Positions 49,965-58,095 of a stretch of 64,000 nt of DNA are shown here, in pieces. The notes under the pieces are model-generated. The model saw only the letters and a program-made list of their open reading frames with translations, was not told the DNA's origin and made no database searches. Both the position numbers and the translations under genes were made by a program. Each line of letters begins with the position of its first letter. Position 1 is the first letter of the stretch. Where the stretch lies: assembly GCA_015061315.1 (NCBI GenBank), contig SUWV01000010.1, positions 22,615 through 86,614 of the forward strand. Direction: 5' to 3'. The stretch comes from Lentimicrobiaceae bacterium (GTDB lineage Bacteria; Bacteroidota; Bacteroidia; Bacteroidales; F082).

Positions 49965-51758
49965 CATAACAATAAAACTTCTACCGACTCTTTTATCTTC
50001 ATAGATGATATGAAGATGAAAGAGTCCTTTTTTTAATGAGCTGCAATCAATATCGAGTTTCTCTAAATTGCCATTATTGTTAATGGAAATTAACTTCTGA
50101 CCTAATGAATTATAAATCTCTACACCTTCAATATTTCTGCTTTCAACAAATAAAACATCTTCGACGGGATTAGGATATATTTTTAAATCATCATCGCTTA
50201 AATGACTTTTTACTTCGATATAAGCTTCATGACGATAATGATCTTGCTTGGTAGCCACTACTTTAAGTTTTGTCTCGTATAGAAATGGCTTTATATTAAT
50301 GACACTGTCCTCTCCAAAAGAAGTCGCTATAATATTTCCATTATGAGAAACCGCGACTCTTGTGTCTTTGTCTTTTTTTATAGTGAATGAAGAACAATCT
50401 GTTAATATTTCTTTAGGATATGAGATGTCGATTTCTTCAGGCATCTCGGTGTTTAGTTGCAGAAAGGCGTCGCCGAAATAATGGAAAAGATTGTATGTGA
50501 TTTTTTTGTTTATGCTGAGGCTAAGCCACGATGCTTGTTTTAAGAAGTATTTCCCGTAGACATTGGCGAAGGCAGGATATTTGAAAACTACATTATTGCT
50601 GCCGTAGTCGGGCATGAAGTCGTTCCAAAGATAATCGTAAAATCCCCAGACGTAAGTGTCGTTGACGAAAGAATAAGATGTCTCGGAAGCAGCTATTATC
50701 GCGACAGCTCCGTTTTCAACTCTCATGAAACGCTCTGCAAAACAATCGTTGTCGCCATTGCCAAAATTGAAATTACCAGTCCTGCAATTTGCCGACATGA
50801 CAAAGGTTAAATCTTCGTTGTCTAATCCGTTTATCTCATTATTAGAGAGATACGGATTTGACCACGCTTGATACTGTCCGTGGTCGCGATGCTGGATGAT
50901 GAAAGTTCCATCGTTGATGGCTTTGCATAAATCGTTTTGATTAGCGTCCCACTTCGTGAGATGTCTGATGTCGGAAGGAATATAATTCAAGCCATTAGGT
51001 CCGAAATAATCTATTATCTTATCGGTGTTGTCTGCAGACGACCATATAGAGTCGGGCTTGCCATAAAATATAGCGTTGAGTCTATTAGGCGTCTTGCCAA
51101 TCTTCTCAAAATAACCGGCAACGACCTCGGAGCATAACTGAAACCATCGGTTTTCTTCAAAGCCCGCTGCTGTGACAGGACGATTGTAGTAATTTGGATT
51201 CGTAGAAGGAAATCTCTCATAACGCATTGTCTTCTTCACCATCAACTCCGCCTGCTGAGCATTTGCTGCTGGCATACGAGCGATGACTATCTCAGGAAGA
51301 TTGTCGTTGTTGAAATCGACGAGCTTATTGTCGGTGAGGTAGGGGAGGTCTGACTCCGTATTGTCTTTGAGATAGAAAGTAGCGATGCCTTGTGTTTTAT
51401 CGAGACTATAGTCGCCGAGAAGCAAAATGGCAGAAGGCACTAAATACCAATTCTTATATATATCGTTAAAATAATCTCTGATATGTATAGGATAGTTTTC
51501 TTCGATTTCGCTGAGCGTGACGACTTTCGTCAAGATACCTTGTTCGTTGCGAAATCTTGCAAGCGTGTCAGCCCATTGCTTGATGCCTTGATTGTCGGGA
51601 GTGACGATGAGGTAGTTGCAGCCATCGAGATTATTGTCGATGACATTCCTGATTTCATAATCATGATTACTTACGTCAAAATGATATTGCCCATTAACAT
51701 TTGTAATGTTAATATTCATTAACAATATCATCAGCATTATGGAGAAGAGATTTTTCAT
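49962..51758 (-). CDS. Gingipain-like C25 family cysteine protease with type IX sorting domain
   Basis: A 598-residue secreted protein. A signal peptide is at about 1-23. The C25 domain has His293 (QHRDHGQ) and Cys325 (MSANCRTG), 32 residues apart as in gingipains, plus ILLLGDYS and PEIVIARMPA. From about 520 a type A sorting domain runs from DDDLKIYPNPVEDVLFVES to the last residue (...VGRSFIVM), so it should pass through the type IX system and be processed by PorU. It is much shorter than RgpA/Kgp and lacks adhesin domains. Substrate preference is unknown. The -7 box sits only four bases before the ATG. Confidence 0.88.
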   Translation of the reverse strand: MKNLFSIMLMILLMNINITNVNGQYHFDVSNHDYEIRNVIDNNLDGCNYLIVTPDNQGIKQWADTLARFRNEQGILTKVVTLSEIEENYPIHIRDYFNDIYKNWYLVPSAILLLGDYSLDKTQGIATFYLKDNTESDLPYLTDNKLVDFNNDNLPEIVIARMPAANAQQAELMVKKTMRYERFPSTNPNYYNRPVTAAGFEENRWFQLCSEVVAGYFEKIGKTPNRLNAIFYGKPDSIWSSADNTDKIIDYFGPNGLNYIPSDIRHLTKWDANQNDLCKAINDGTFIIQHRDHGQYQAWSNPYLSNNEINGLDNEDLTFVMSANCRTGNFNFGNGDNDCFAERFMRVENGAVAIIAASETSYSFVNDTYVWGFYDYLWNDFMPDYGSNNVVFKYPAFANVYGKYFLKQASWLSLSINKKITYNLFHYFGDAFLQLNTEMPEEIDISYPKEILTDCSSFTIKKDKDTRVAVSHNGNIIATSFGEDSVINIKPFLYETKLKVVATKQDHYRHEAYIEVKSHLSDDDLKIYPNPVEDVLFVESRNIEGVEIYNSLGQKLISINNNGNLEKLDIDCSSLKKGLFHLHIIYEDKRVGRSFIVM

Positions 51759-51762
51759 AATG

Positions 51763-51770
51763 CAAAGATA
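51763..51770 (-). promoter_or_regulatory. -7 box for the C25 protease
   Basis: TATCTTTG on the minus strand ends four bases before the ATG at 51758, so the transcript would have little or no leader. Confidence 0.5.
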
Positions 51771-51780
51771 ATAATTAACT

Positions 51781-51808
51781 TTGAACTTGTAGACTTGTTG
51801 TCTTTTAT
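51781..51808. repeat. Period-8 array upstream of the C25 gene
   Basis: Units AACTTGTAG/ACTTGTTG/TCTTTTAT-like, about three repeats. It is 21 bases from palindrome copy 2. Confidence 0.55.
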
Positions 51809-51828
51809 ATAAACTCCATCACTAAAAA

Positions 51829-51882
51829 AGACGCACCAATTACATCGTGTTTATTTTCATCGGTGTAATATGTCACGTCTCT
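51829..51882. repeat. AGAGACG palindromic element (copy 2)
   Basis: A 54-bp inverted repeat: agacgcaccaattacatc pairs with ggtgtaatatgtcacgtct. Core bases GTGTT.ATTTT.AT.GGTGTAAT are shared with copy 1 in the helicase. A short period-8 array (acttggtgactt) follows at 51883-51902. Confidence 0.8.
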
Positions 51883-51917
51883 ACTTGGTGACTTAAATCT
51901 TAACAAATCTTTTATTC

Positions 51918-52282
51918 TTATAAAGAATATAAAGTGCAACAGAAGGTGAGGCTGCTCCAGATATATGTGTAATCGAACCACGGACAAAAGACGATGTTGC
52001 CATCGGGATCTATCGTCGTCATATCGCGGAAGCGTCCTAAAATAAGTTTGTCGACTTTACATCCGAAATTGTCACTCCCGACATGAACAGGAATAATGGC
52101 ATCACCAAATCCCATAAGCTGAAGCCTTCCCATCGAACGTGATCTAATTGATATAATAATGTGTTGTTGAGAAAGTCGATGTCTAAAGCTAATAATACTT
52201 TTAACAAAACAGGCTGCAGACCGACTAAGAAAAATATGTCGGCGCCTCTGAGTACATCGAGTGAGAGAAGACGTTTGGGCAT
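51918..52282 (-). pseudogene. Broken DUF5009/NagX-like acyltransferase gene
   Basis: The N-terminal piece (52282 to about 52078) reads MPKRLLSLDVLRGADIFFLVG and later EGFSLWDLVMPLFLFMSGVTI, as in HGSNAT-like membrane acyltransferases of Bacteroidota. A piece in another frame (about 52075-51918) reads DKLILGRFRDMTTIDPDGN and YTYIWSSLTF, which belongs well downstream in the family. So the middle is deleted, the frame is shifted and the C-terminal part is missing. About 120 codons remain of a protein usually several times longer. Confidence 0.75.
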
Positions 52283-52305
52283 TTTTGGCTTAGGTTGAGT
52301 GTTGT

Positions 52306-52418
52306 TTAAAGGGTTAAAGGGTTAGAGAGTTAAAGGATAAAGGTTTAAGGAGTAATTGATATTAAGCCTTAAACCTTAACCCAATTCTCAGATTTTCAAT
52401 TTTTCAGATTCTCAGTTT
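52306..52418. repeat. Period-8 arrays with inverted pair after rnfA
   Basis: GGTTAAAG-type units (52306-52350) face CCTTAAAC-type units, with a perfect 11-bp pair at 52340-52350 and 52367-52377. Then AGATTCTCAG-type units (52384-52418) run to the rnfA stop. It may end the rnf transcript. Confidence 0.7.
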
Positions 52419-52991
52419 TTAAACAAGACCTGCGAATCCCATGAAAGCTAAGGCTAAGATACCTGCTGTCACTAAAGCGATAGGCACGCCTTGCATTCCT
52501 TTTGGTACGTCAGATAATGCTAATTGTTCGCGTAATCCTGCAAATATCACCAAGGCTAAGGTGAAACCGACGCCGTTTGACAAGGCGTATATCGTACCTT
52601 CTAAAAGTCCGAAGTCTTTTTGTATTACTAAGATAGCGACACCGAGGACGCAGCAGTTGGTGGTGATAAGCGGCAAGAAAACGCCGAGAGCTGCATATAA
52701 GGATGGGCTGATCTTTTTCAATATGATCTCAACCATCTGTACCAAAGAGGCGATGACTAAGATGAAGGCTATAGTCTGTAAGAATCCTAAGTTAAAAGGA
52801 TTTAACAGATAATGCTGGATGAGCCATGTCACTATAGTAGCTAAAGTTATGACGAAGATAACGGCGGCGCCCATACCTAATGAGGTGGATATTTTCTTAG
52901 ACACACCGAGGAAAGGGCAGATGCCGAGGAACTGTGTCAATACAATATTGTTTACAAATATTGCCGATATAAATATTATCAAGTATTCCAT
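52419..52991 (-). CDS. rnfA: Rnf complex subunit RnfA
   Basis: A 190-residue six-helix membrane subunit of the ferredoxin:NAD+ oxidoreductase that pumps Na+ or H+. It has FLGICPFLGVSKK and the central NCCVLGVA, which holds the Cys of the membrane iron-sulfur site. Last gene of the rnf run, paired with RnfE. Confidence 0.96.
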   Translation of the reverse strand: MEYLIIFISAIFVNNIVLTQFLGICPFLGVSKKISTSLGMGAAVIFVITLATIVTWLIQHYLLNPFNLGFLQTIAFILVIASLVQMVEIILKKISPSLYAALGVFLPLITTNCCVLGVAILVIQKDFGLLEGTIYALSNGVGFTLALVIFAGLREQLALSDVPKGMQGVPIALVTAGILALAFMGFAGLV

Positions 52992-53018
52992 ATCTAATTA
53001 TCTTTAATTGTCAATAAC

Positions 53019-53606
53019 TTATTTTGATTTCTTTAATAATCTGTTCATGATGGCGATGAGATAACCCATTGCGATGAATGCGCCTGGAGCGAGGACAAAG
53101 ACTAAGATGGCGTCGCCTTCGATGAATTTCCAGCCGAAGATTGAGCCGCTGCCCAATATCTCGCGGATAGAACCTAATATCGTTAAAGCCATAGCAAAAC
53201 CTAAACCCATGCTGATTCCATCGACAGCAGAATCTAAGACATTGTTTTTTGAAGCGTAAGCTTCTGCTCGTCCTAAGACGATGCAATTCACCACGATGAG
53301 TGGAATGAACAATCCGAGTGTCTCGTAAATGCTTGGTAAGTAAGCTTGCATCAAAAGTTGCAACACTGTCACAAAAGAGGCGATAACAACGATGTAACAA
53401 GGAATATGAACTTTGTTAGGAATGAAGTTCTTTAGCAATGAGATGCTCATGTTTGATAATATGAGAACGAATGTCGTTGCCAATCCCATGGAGAGTCCGT
53501 TGATGGCACTCGTGGTTGTTGCCAAGGTAGGACAGCATCCGAGAAGAAGTACTAAGATAGGATTTTCTCTGAAGAATCCTTTTGTTAAATTATTCCAGTT
53601 TGCCAT
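53019..53606 (-). CDS. rnfE: Rnf complex subunit RnfE
   Basis: A 195-residue homologue of RnfA with inverted topology. It contains GCCPTLATTTSAINGLSMG and VVNCIVLGRAEAYAS, where the Cys residues bind the shared cluster. It lies two bases after rnfG. Confidence 0.96.
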   Translation of the reverse strand: MANWNNLTKGFFRENPILVLLLGCCPTLATTTSAINGLSMGLATTFVLILSNMSISLLKNFIPNKVHIPCYIVVIASFVTVLQLLMQAYLPSIYETLGLFIPLIVVNCIVLGRAEAYASKNNVLDSAVDGISMGLGFAMALTILGSIREILGSGSIFGWKFIEGDAILVFVLAPGAFIAMGYLIAIMNRLLKKSK

Positions 53607-53608
53607 GA

Positions 53609-54184
53609 TTAAAATCCTCCTTTGTTGTTTTCAAATGTTGATATTGCACGATTTACTGCATCGCAGAAAGCTCTCGAGCTGATGGTGGCTGCTGTGATGG
53701 CATCTACATCGCCTCCGTCTTTCTTGACGTTGAAGTTGAATGAGTCAACGTGTTTGTTGTTAAACTGATCTTTGAAACTTGGCTCCGACATCTTAGAACC
53801 TAAGCCTGGTGTCTCAGCGTGTTGAAGAACGGATATGTTGTTCACTGTCCCGTCTGCCAATATGCCTACCATCAATGAGATGTTACCGCTGAAGCCTTTG
53901 TTGGTGAATGTCTCAACGGCAGCTCCTATGAAGTTACCGTCCTTGTCGTAAGCTAAGTGGAAAGGAAGTTCTGCATCTTCCATCGCCGACTTTACATTCA
54001 TATCTTTAAGTTCTTGAAATTCTGGTAGTACGTTCTTTATAGCCTCAGTCTTCTTGGCTTTTTCAGCTGCCGCGATAGGGTCTTTCGTTGCATTATAAAC
54101 GAGACCTAAGACGCCGCCTGATACCACGCATATCACAAACAAGGCTACGAACATATTTAATAATGTATCTTTCTTTGCTGCCAT
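53609..54184 (-). CDS. rnfG: Rnf complex subunit RnfG
   Basis: A 191-residue periplasmic flavoprotein with one N-terminal helix (about 10-30) and an FMN-binding domain. The flavinylation site fits DAITAATISS, with Thr167 as the likely attachment residue (usual motif SGAT-x-T, here TAAT). GHAETPGLGS-like (QHAETPGLGSKM) is present. Confidence 0.95.
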   Translation of the reverse strand: MAAKKDTLLNMFVALFVICVVSGGVLGLVYNATKDPIAAAEKAKKTEAIKNVLPEFQELKDMNVKSAMEDAELPFHLAYDKDGNFIGAAVETFTNKGFSGNISLMVGILADGTVNNISVLQHAETPGLGSKMSEPSFKDQFNNKHVDSFNFNVKKDGGDVDAITAATISSRAFCDAVNRAISTFENNKGGF

Positions 54185-54188
54185 AATC

Positions 54189-55172
54189 TTATTGTTTTAC
54201 AGGATTACCGAAACGTGATGGTTTGCACATTTTATTAATTAATGGAACGAAGGCATTCATGATAAGTATCGCGAATGACATTCCTTCAGGATAGGCTCCC
54301 CATATTCTGATGATGATTGTCAAGGCTCCGATGCCGATGGCGAATACTATCTTGCCTTTCATCGTCATTGGCGATGTAGCCATATCTGTTGCCATGAAGA
54401 ATGCTCCGAGCATCATTCCACCGCCGAAGATGTGAATCATTGGATGTACGAACTGAGTAGGGTCGATGAGCCAGCATACTGTTGCGATGATACCTGCTGT
54501 TGCAATGATGATGACAGGTGTCTGCCAGTCGATGACTTTTCTGAATATCAAGAAGAGACCGCCGATGATGATGGCGATAGAACCTATCTCTCCGAGTGAG
54601 CCGCTGTAAATCATAGGCTCTATGTTTTCATAAACTGTGAGTTCGCTTGCAGAGACGCCTTTGGCGAGACCTTCTTTCACATAACCTAAGAGCGTGGCTC
54701 CTGTGAAACCGTCGATCTGTGAACCGAACAATGGTTGTGGAGCTGGCCATGTCGTCATCGCGACAGGGAAGGAGATGAGCATGAAGACACGTCCTACCAA
54801 TGCAGGGTTGAAAGGGTTGTTGCCTAAACCGCCGAACGACATCTTACCGATGCCGATAGCTACGATAGAACCTACTATTATCATCCAGGCTGGAATGTTA
54901 GAAGGTAAGTTGAAAGCCAGCAGCATACCAGTTATTATTGCTGAGCCATCGCCTATAGTGCATTCTCCTTTGATGAGGAATTTCTGAATCAGCCATTCTG
55001 TTAGGACGCAGGCTGCTACTGCTATCAAAGTGACGCGTACTGCACTGAAGCCGAAGTAATAGATGGAAAATAAGAACGCAGGCATCAAAGCAATGATGAC
55101 GCTATACATTATTTTCTTTGTGCTCTCTCCGCCATGAACGTGAGGCGAGCCTGATATTGTGTAGTTATTCAT
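54189..55172 (-). CDS. rnfD: Rnf complex subunit RnfD
   Basis: A 327-residue membrane flavoprotein. The covalent FMN site is TGAT at 157-160 (Thr160). It also has GGLGNNPFNPALVGRVF and DMATSPMT. The N-terminal ISGSPHVHGG is typical. It sits between rnfC and rnfG with short gaps. Confidence 0.96.
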   Translation of the reverse strand: MNNYTISGSPHVHGGESTKKIMYSVIIALMPAFLFSIYYFGFSAVRVTLIAVAACVLTEWLIQKFLIKGECTIGDGSAIITGMLLAFNLPSNIPAWMIIVGSIVAIGIGKMSFGGLGNNPFNPALVGRVFMLISFPVAMTTWPAPQPLFGSQIDGFTGATLLGYVKEGLAKGVSASELTVYENIEPMIYSGSLGEIGSIAIIIGGLFLIFRKVIDWQTPVIIIATAGIIATVCWLIDPTQFVHPMIHIFGGGMMLGAFFMATDMATSPMTMKGKIVFAIGIGALTIIIRIWGAYPEGMSFAILIMNAFVPLINKMCKPSRFGNPVKQ

Positions 55173-55180
55173 CTTTAAAA

Positions 55181-56530
55181 TTATTTCTGGTTACGTGAAC
55201 GAATTAATTGTCCTGTCTTATTCTTGCCATAACGTATGTAGTCCAACAATGGAATGTTAGCCGGGCAGGTGAACTCGCATGAGCCACATTCTATGCAGTC
55301 CATGATGCGGTTGAGTTCGGTGTCTTCAAACATATTGTTCTTCGACAAGCGGCAGAGGAGGAATGGCTCCAATCCCATAGGACAGGCGTTGATACATTTG
55401 CCGCAGCGCAGACAGTTGCCAACTTTACGTGGCTGTGCCTCCTTGTCGGTCATCATCAAGATTCCTGATGTTCCTTTTATGACAGGAAACTCATTGACAG
55501 AAACCGATTTGCCCATCATAGGACCGCCATTGATGATGTTAGTGGTGTTCTCTGGAAGTCCGCCAGCAGCTTCTATCAGCGCTGTCGAAGACGTTCCTAT
55601 TCTCACTAAGAAGTTGGAAGGATTTTTTACTGACTTGCCTGTCACTGTCACCACTCTGGAGATGAGCGGCTTGTTTTTCTGTACGGCTTCATAAATGGCG
55701 TATGTCGATGCTACGTTGACGACGACGCAGCCTGTCTCGATAGGTAGTTTACCTGATGGGACCTCTCTTCCGGTACAAGCCTTGATGAGCTGTTTCTCGC
55801 CGCCTTGCGGATATTTTGTCTGCAAAGGCTGAACCTCGATGCCTGAGAAATATTCGTCACCTTTTATTATATCGTCTAATAACTTAGCTGCTTCGAGCTT
55901 ATTCACCTCAATGCCTATGATAGCTTTTGGAGCATCGACGGCTTTCATCACTACTTTCACTCCGACTAAAAATTCGTTAGGCTTCTCAAGAAGAAGTCGG
56001 TTGTCGCAGGTAAGATAAGGCTCACATTCTGCAGCGTTGATGATTACGAACTCGGCTTTTTTGTCTTTCGGTATCGAGAGTTTTACATTTGTAGGGAATG
56101 TGGCGCCGCCCATACCGACGATGCCGTGGTCTTTTACTCTGTTGATTATCTCTTCGCGAGATAATGTTATCTCTCCGACTAATTTATCTGAGGTATCGAT
56201 GCCTTCTAACCATTCGTCGCCTTCTACGTCAATGAAGATAGCGGGCTTGCGATAGCCTGTGTGATCCATTATCTCATCGACTTTGGTGACCTTGCCGCTC
56301 ACTGAGGAGTGTACGTTGGCAGAGATGAAACCTCTCGCGGTTCCGATGAGCTGACCTACTTTCACCTCATCGCCTTTTTTAACAATAGCTTCTGCTGGAG
56401 CTCCAAGACATTGTCCCAACGGAATAATGACTTGTTTAGGAATAGGGAATGTTATTATGGGTTTGTCTGACGAAAGTTTGTTTTCTTCAGGATGAACGCC
56501 ACCCTTAGGGAATGTTTTCTTAGGATTCAT
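55181..56530 (-). CDS. rnfC: Rnf complex subunit RnfC
   Basis: A 449-residue peripheral subunit, the NADH-side flavoprotein. It has the N-terminal GGVHPEENK, the nucleotide-binding GMGGATFPTNVKL, an SLBB-like region, and two 4Fe-4S motifs CLRCGKCINACPMG and CIECGSCEFTCP at about 370-420. Five bases after rnfB. Confidence 0.96.
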   Translation of the reverse strand: MNPKKTFPKGGVHPEENKLSSDKPIITFPIPKQVIIPLGQCLGAPAEAIVKKGDEVKVGQLIGTARGFISANVHSSVSGKVTKVDEIMDHTGYRKPAIFIDVEGDEWLEGIDTSDKLVGEITLSREEIINRVKDHGIVGMGGATFPTNVKLSIPKDKKAEFVIINAAECEPYLTCDNRLLLEKPNEFLVGVKVVMKAVDAPKAIIGIEVNKLEAAKLLDDIIKGDEYFSGIEVQPLQTKYPQGGEKQLIKACTGREVPSGKLPIETGCVVVNVASTYAIYEAVQKNKPLISRVVTVTGKSVKNPSNFLVRIGTSSTALIEAAGGLPENTTNIINGGPMMGKSVSVNEFPVIKGTSGILMMTDKEAQPRKVGNCLRCGKCINACPMGLEPFLLCRLSKNNMFEDTELNRIMDCIECGSCEFTCPANIPLLDYIRYGKNKTGQLIRSRNQK

Positions 56531-56534
56531 ACGC

Positions 56535-57410
56535 TTATTCTTTACTTTCGTTATTTACTGATTCTGTTGCTTCTACTTTTGGCTTACGAGGAGGGAAGTT
56601 TATTGCCAAGATGCTTCCTCTCGGACAAACATCGACGCACTTGCGACATTGCTTGCATTTGTCAGGATTGATATAAGCTAATGTGCCACGCATCTCAATA
56701 GCGTCGAAAGGACACTCTTTGAGACATTTCTGACAGCCAATACAACTGACGTTACAGTTCTTCATGGCGATGGCACCTTTTTCTATATTGACGCAGCTTA
56801 CATATATACGGCGGTTGTTTTTGCCTTTAGGACGAATCTCTATTACACCGCGAGGACATGCTTTGGCACATGTGCCGCAACCGACGCATTTGTCTTCATC
56901 AACGACAGCAATGCCTTTTTCCTCGTCGATGTGGATAGCATCGAAAGCGCATTTCTTTACACAGTCGCCGAGACCAAGACAAGCGTTAGGACAGCCGCTG
57001 CCGCCAGCGAATAATGTATGTGCGAAAGCGCAGATGTCGGCTCCTTCATAATGTGTCTTCTTTGGAGCATTGACGCGAGTGCCGTTGCAACGTACTACCG
57101 CAATCTTTGGTTCTGCGGCTTCTACTGTGAGACCAAGAATCGCTGCAACCTTCGACATGTCGGAACTTGTACATGTCAAACCGCTGAGATTGTTCTTGTC
57201 GTGTGCCGATTTTACACAAGCTTCGGCGAAAGCACGACAGCCTGCAAAACCGCAACCGCCACAGTTAGCTCCAGAAAGAGCAGATTCTACTTCATCAATT
57301 AAAGGATTTTCTTCTACCTTGAACTTCTGTGCGACTATGTACAAAATAACCGCTAAAATGCCTCCCAAGACTCCGAGTACAATGAGAGAATAGAGTAAGA
57401 TGTCGTTCAC
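56535..57410 (-). CDS. rnfB: Rnf complex subunit RnfB
   Basis: A 291-residue ferredoxin-side subunit. It has one N-terminal helix (5-27), a CGGCGFAGCRAFAEAC cluster motif near 49-65, then ferredoxin-type clusters CVGCGTCAKACP, CIGCQKCLKECP and CKQCRKCVDVCP. It receives electrons from reduced ferredoxin. First rnf gene after the RseC-family gene, preceded by its own -7 box and an array. Confidence 0.96.
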   Translation of the reverse strand: MNDILLYSLIVLGVLGGILAVILYIVAQKFKVEENPLIDEVESALSGANCGGCGFAGCRAFAEACVKSAHDKNNLSGLTCTSSDMSKVAAILGLTVEAAEPKIAVVRCNGTRVNAPKKTHYEGADICAFAHTLFAGGSGCPNACLGLGDCVKKCAFDAIHIDEEKGIAVVDEDKCVGCGTCAKACPRGVIEIRPKGKNNRRIYVSCVNIEKGAIAMKNCNVSCIGCQKCLKECPFDAIEMRGTLAYINPDKCKQCRKCVDVCPRGSILAINFPPRKPKVEATESVNNESKE

Positions 57411-57437
57411 AATAATAGTATTTAATGTTTAATAAAA

Positions 57438-57505
57438 AAGACTTAAAGTCGCGAAGACGCATAGACATAGAACCATGAGACTTAATGCCTTTGTGACTTT
57501 TAGTC
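57438..57505. repeat. Period-8 array in the rnfB leader
   Basis: Units of AGACTTAA, AGTCGCGA, AGACGCAT, GACTTAAT type between the rnfB promoter and its start, so it would be in the mRNA leader. It is more degenerate than the others. Confidence 0.5.
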
Positions 57506-57507
57506 CA

Positions 57508-57515
57508 CAAATATA
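57508..57515 (-). promoter_or_regulatory. -7 box for rnfB
   Basis: TATATTTG on the minus strand, about 100 bases before the rnfB ATG. It suggests rnfB can be transcribed apart from the RseC-family gene. Confidence 0.5.
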
Positions 57516-57545
57516 ACAATTAATTTTTTTTGTTTCCGCAATTTT

Positions 57546-57956
57546 TTATTGAATTTCATACTCGAATTTACGCTTTATTTTGTCTTTGAAAAGATATAAA
57601 ATAAGGTAATATGGTATTAATGTCCCTATGGAAATTAAGGCGTTGATGCCTTCGTCTATTTTTAAAGCGTTGAGAATAAATATCATCGAGATTAATATTA
57701 TTACGGGAATGACGTATGCAAAGATGACGGCACGGTTAGCCTGACCTAATCCCATGCTGATTTTTACCTCTTGTCCTATAGATAAATTTTTATCTTTTGG
57801 AGCAGGAATGCTGATGATTTTCTCCTGCATCTCCGACATATTGCACGCACCTTTTATATTACATGAGACACATGAGCTTTTCGATAAAATCTTTATTTCT
57901 ATATTCTCGCCATCTATTTTCGTGACGATGCCTTCGTGAGATATGCGATTTTCCAT
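57546..57956 (-). CDS. RseC/SoxR-reducing family protein
   Basis: A 136-residue membrane protein. The N-terminal domain has Cys residues spaced as SSCVSCNIKGAC (about 28-39), then two helices (about 77-97 and 105-122). RseC-family members are often found next to rnf genes and may act in electron delivery or in sigma-factor signalling. In this window it heads the rnf region. Confidence 0.8.
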   Translation of the reverse strand: MENRISHEGIVTKIDGENIEIKILSKSSCVSCNIKGACNMSEMQEKIISIPAPKDKNLSIGQEVKISMGLGQANRAVIFAYVIPVIILISMIFILNALKIDEGINALISIGTLIPYYLILYLFKDKIKRKFEYEIQ

Positions 57957-57972
57957 ATATTATAATTTTCTA

Positions 57973-57980
57973 CAAAGATA
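57973..57980 (-). promoter_or_regulatory. -7 box for the RseC-family gene
   Basis: TATCTTTG on the minus strand, 16 bases before the ATG. A period-8 array (about 57991-58022) lies just upstream. Confidence 0.55.
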
Positions 57981-57990
57981 AAAAAATACT

Positions 57991-58022
57991 CGTACTCTTG
58001 TCGTCTTGTTGATACCTTGACT
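57991..58022. repeat. Period-8 array between the RseC-family and YihY genes
   Basis: About four CTTGTCGT/CTTGTTGA-type units in the divergent promoter region. Confidence 0.5.
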
Positions 58023-58032
58023 TATTTTTTAT

Positions 58033-58040
58033 TATCTTCG
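58033..58040 (+). promoter_or_regulatory. Possible -7 box for the YihY/BrkB gene
   Basis: TATCTTCG differs from TAnnTTTG by one base. It is 55 bases before the ATG. Confidence 0.35.
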
Positions 58041-58095
58041 CAAAAAAAATATTTTTTACACGTAGCAATTATCGTATCTCAGCTGTTGTTCTGTT

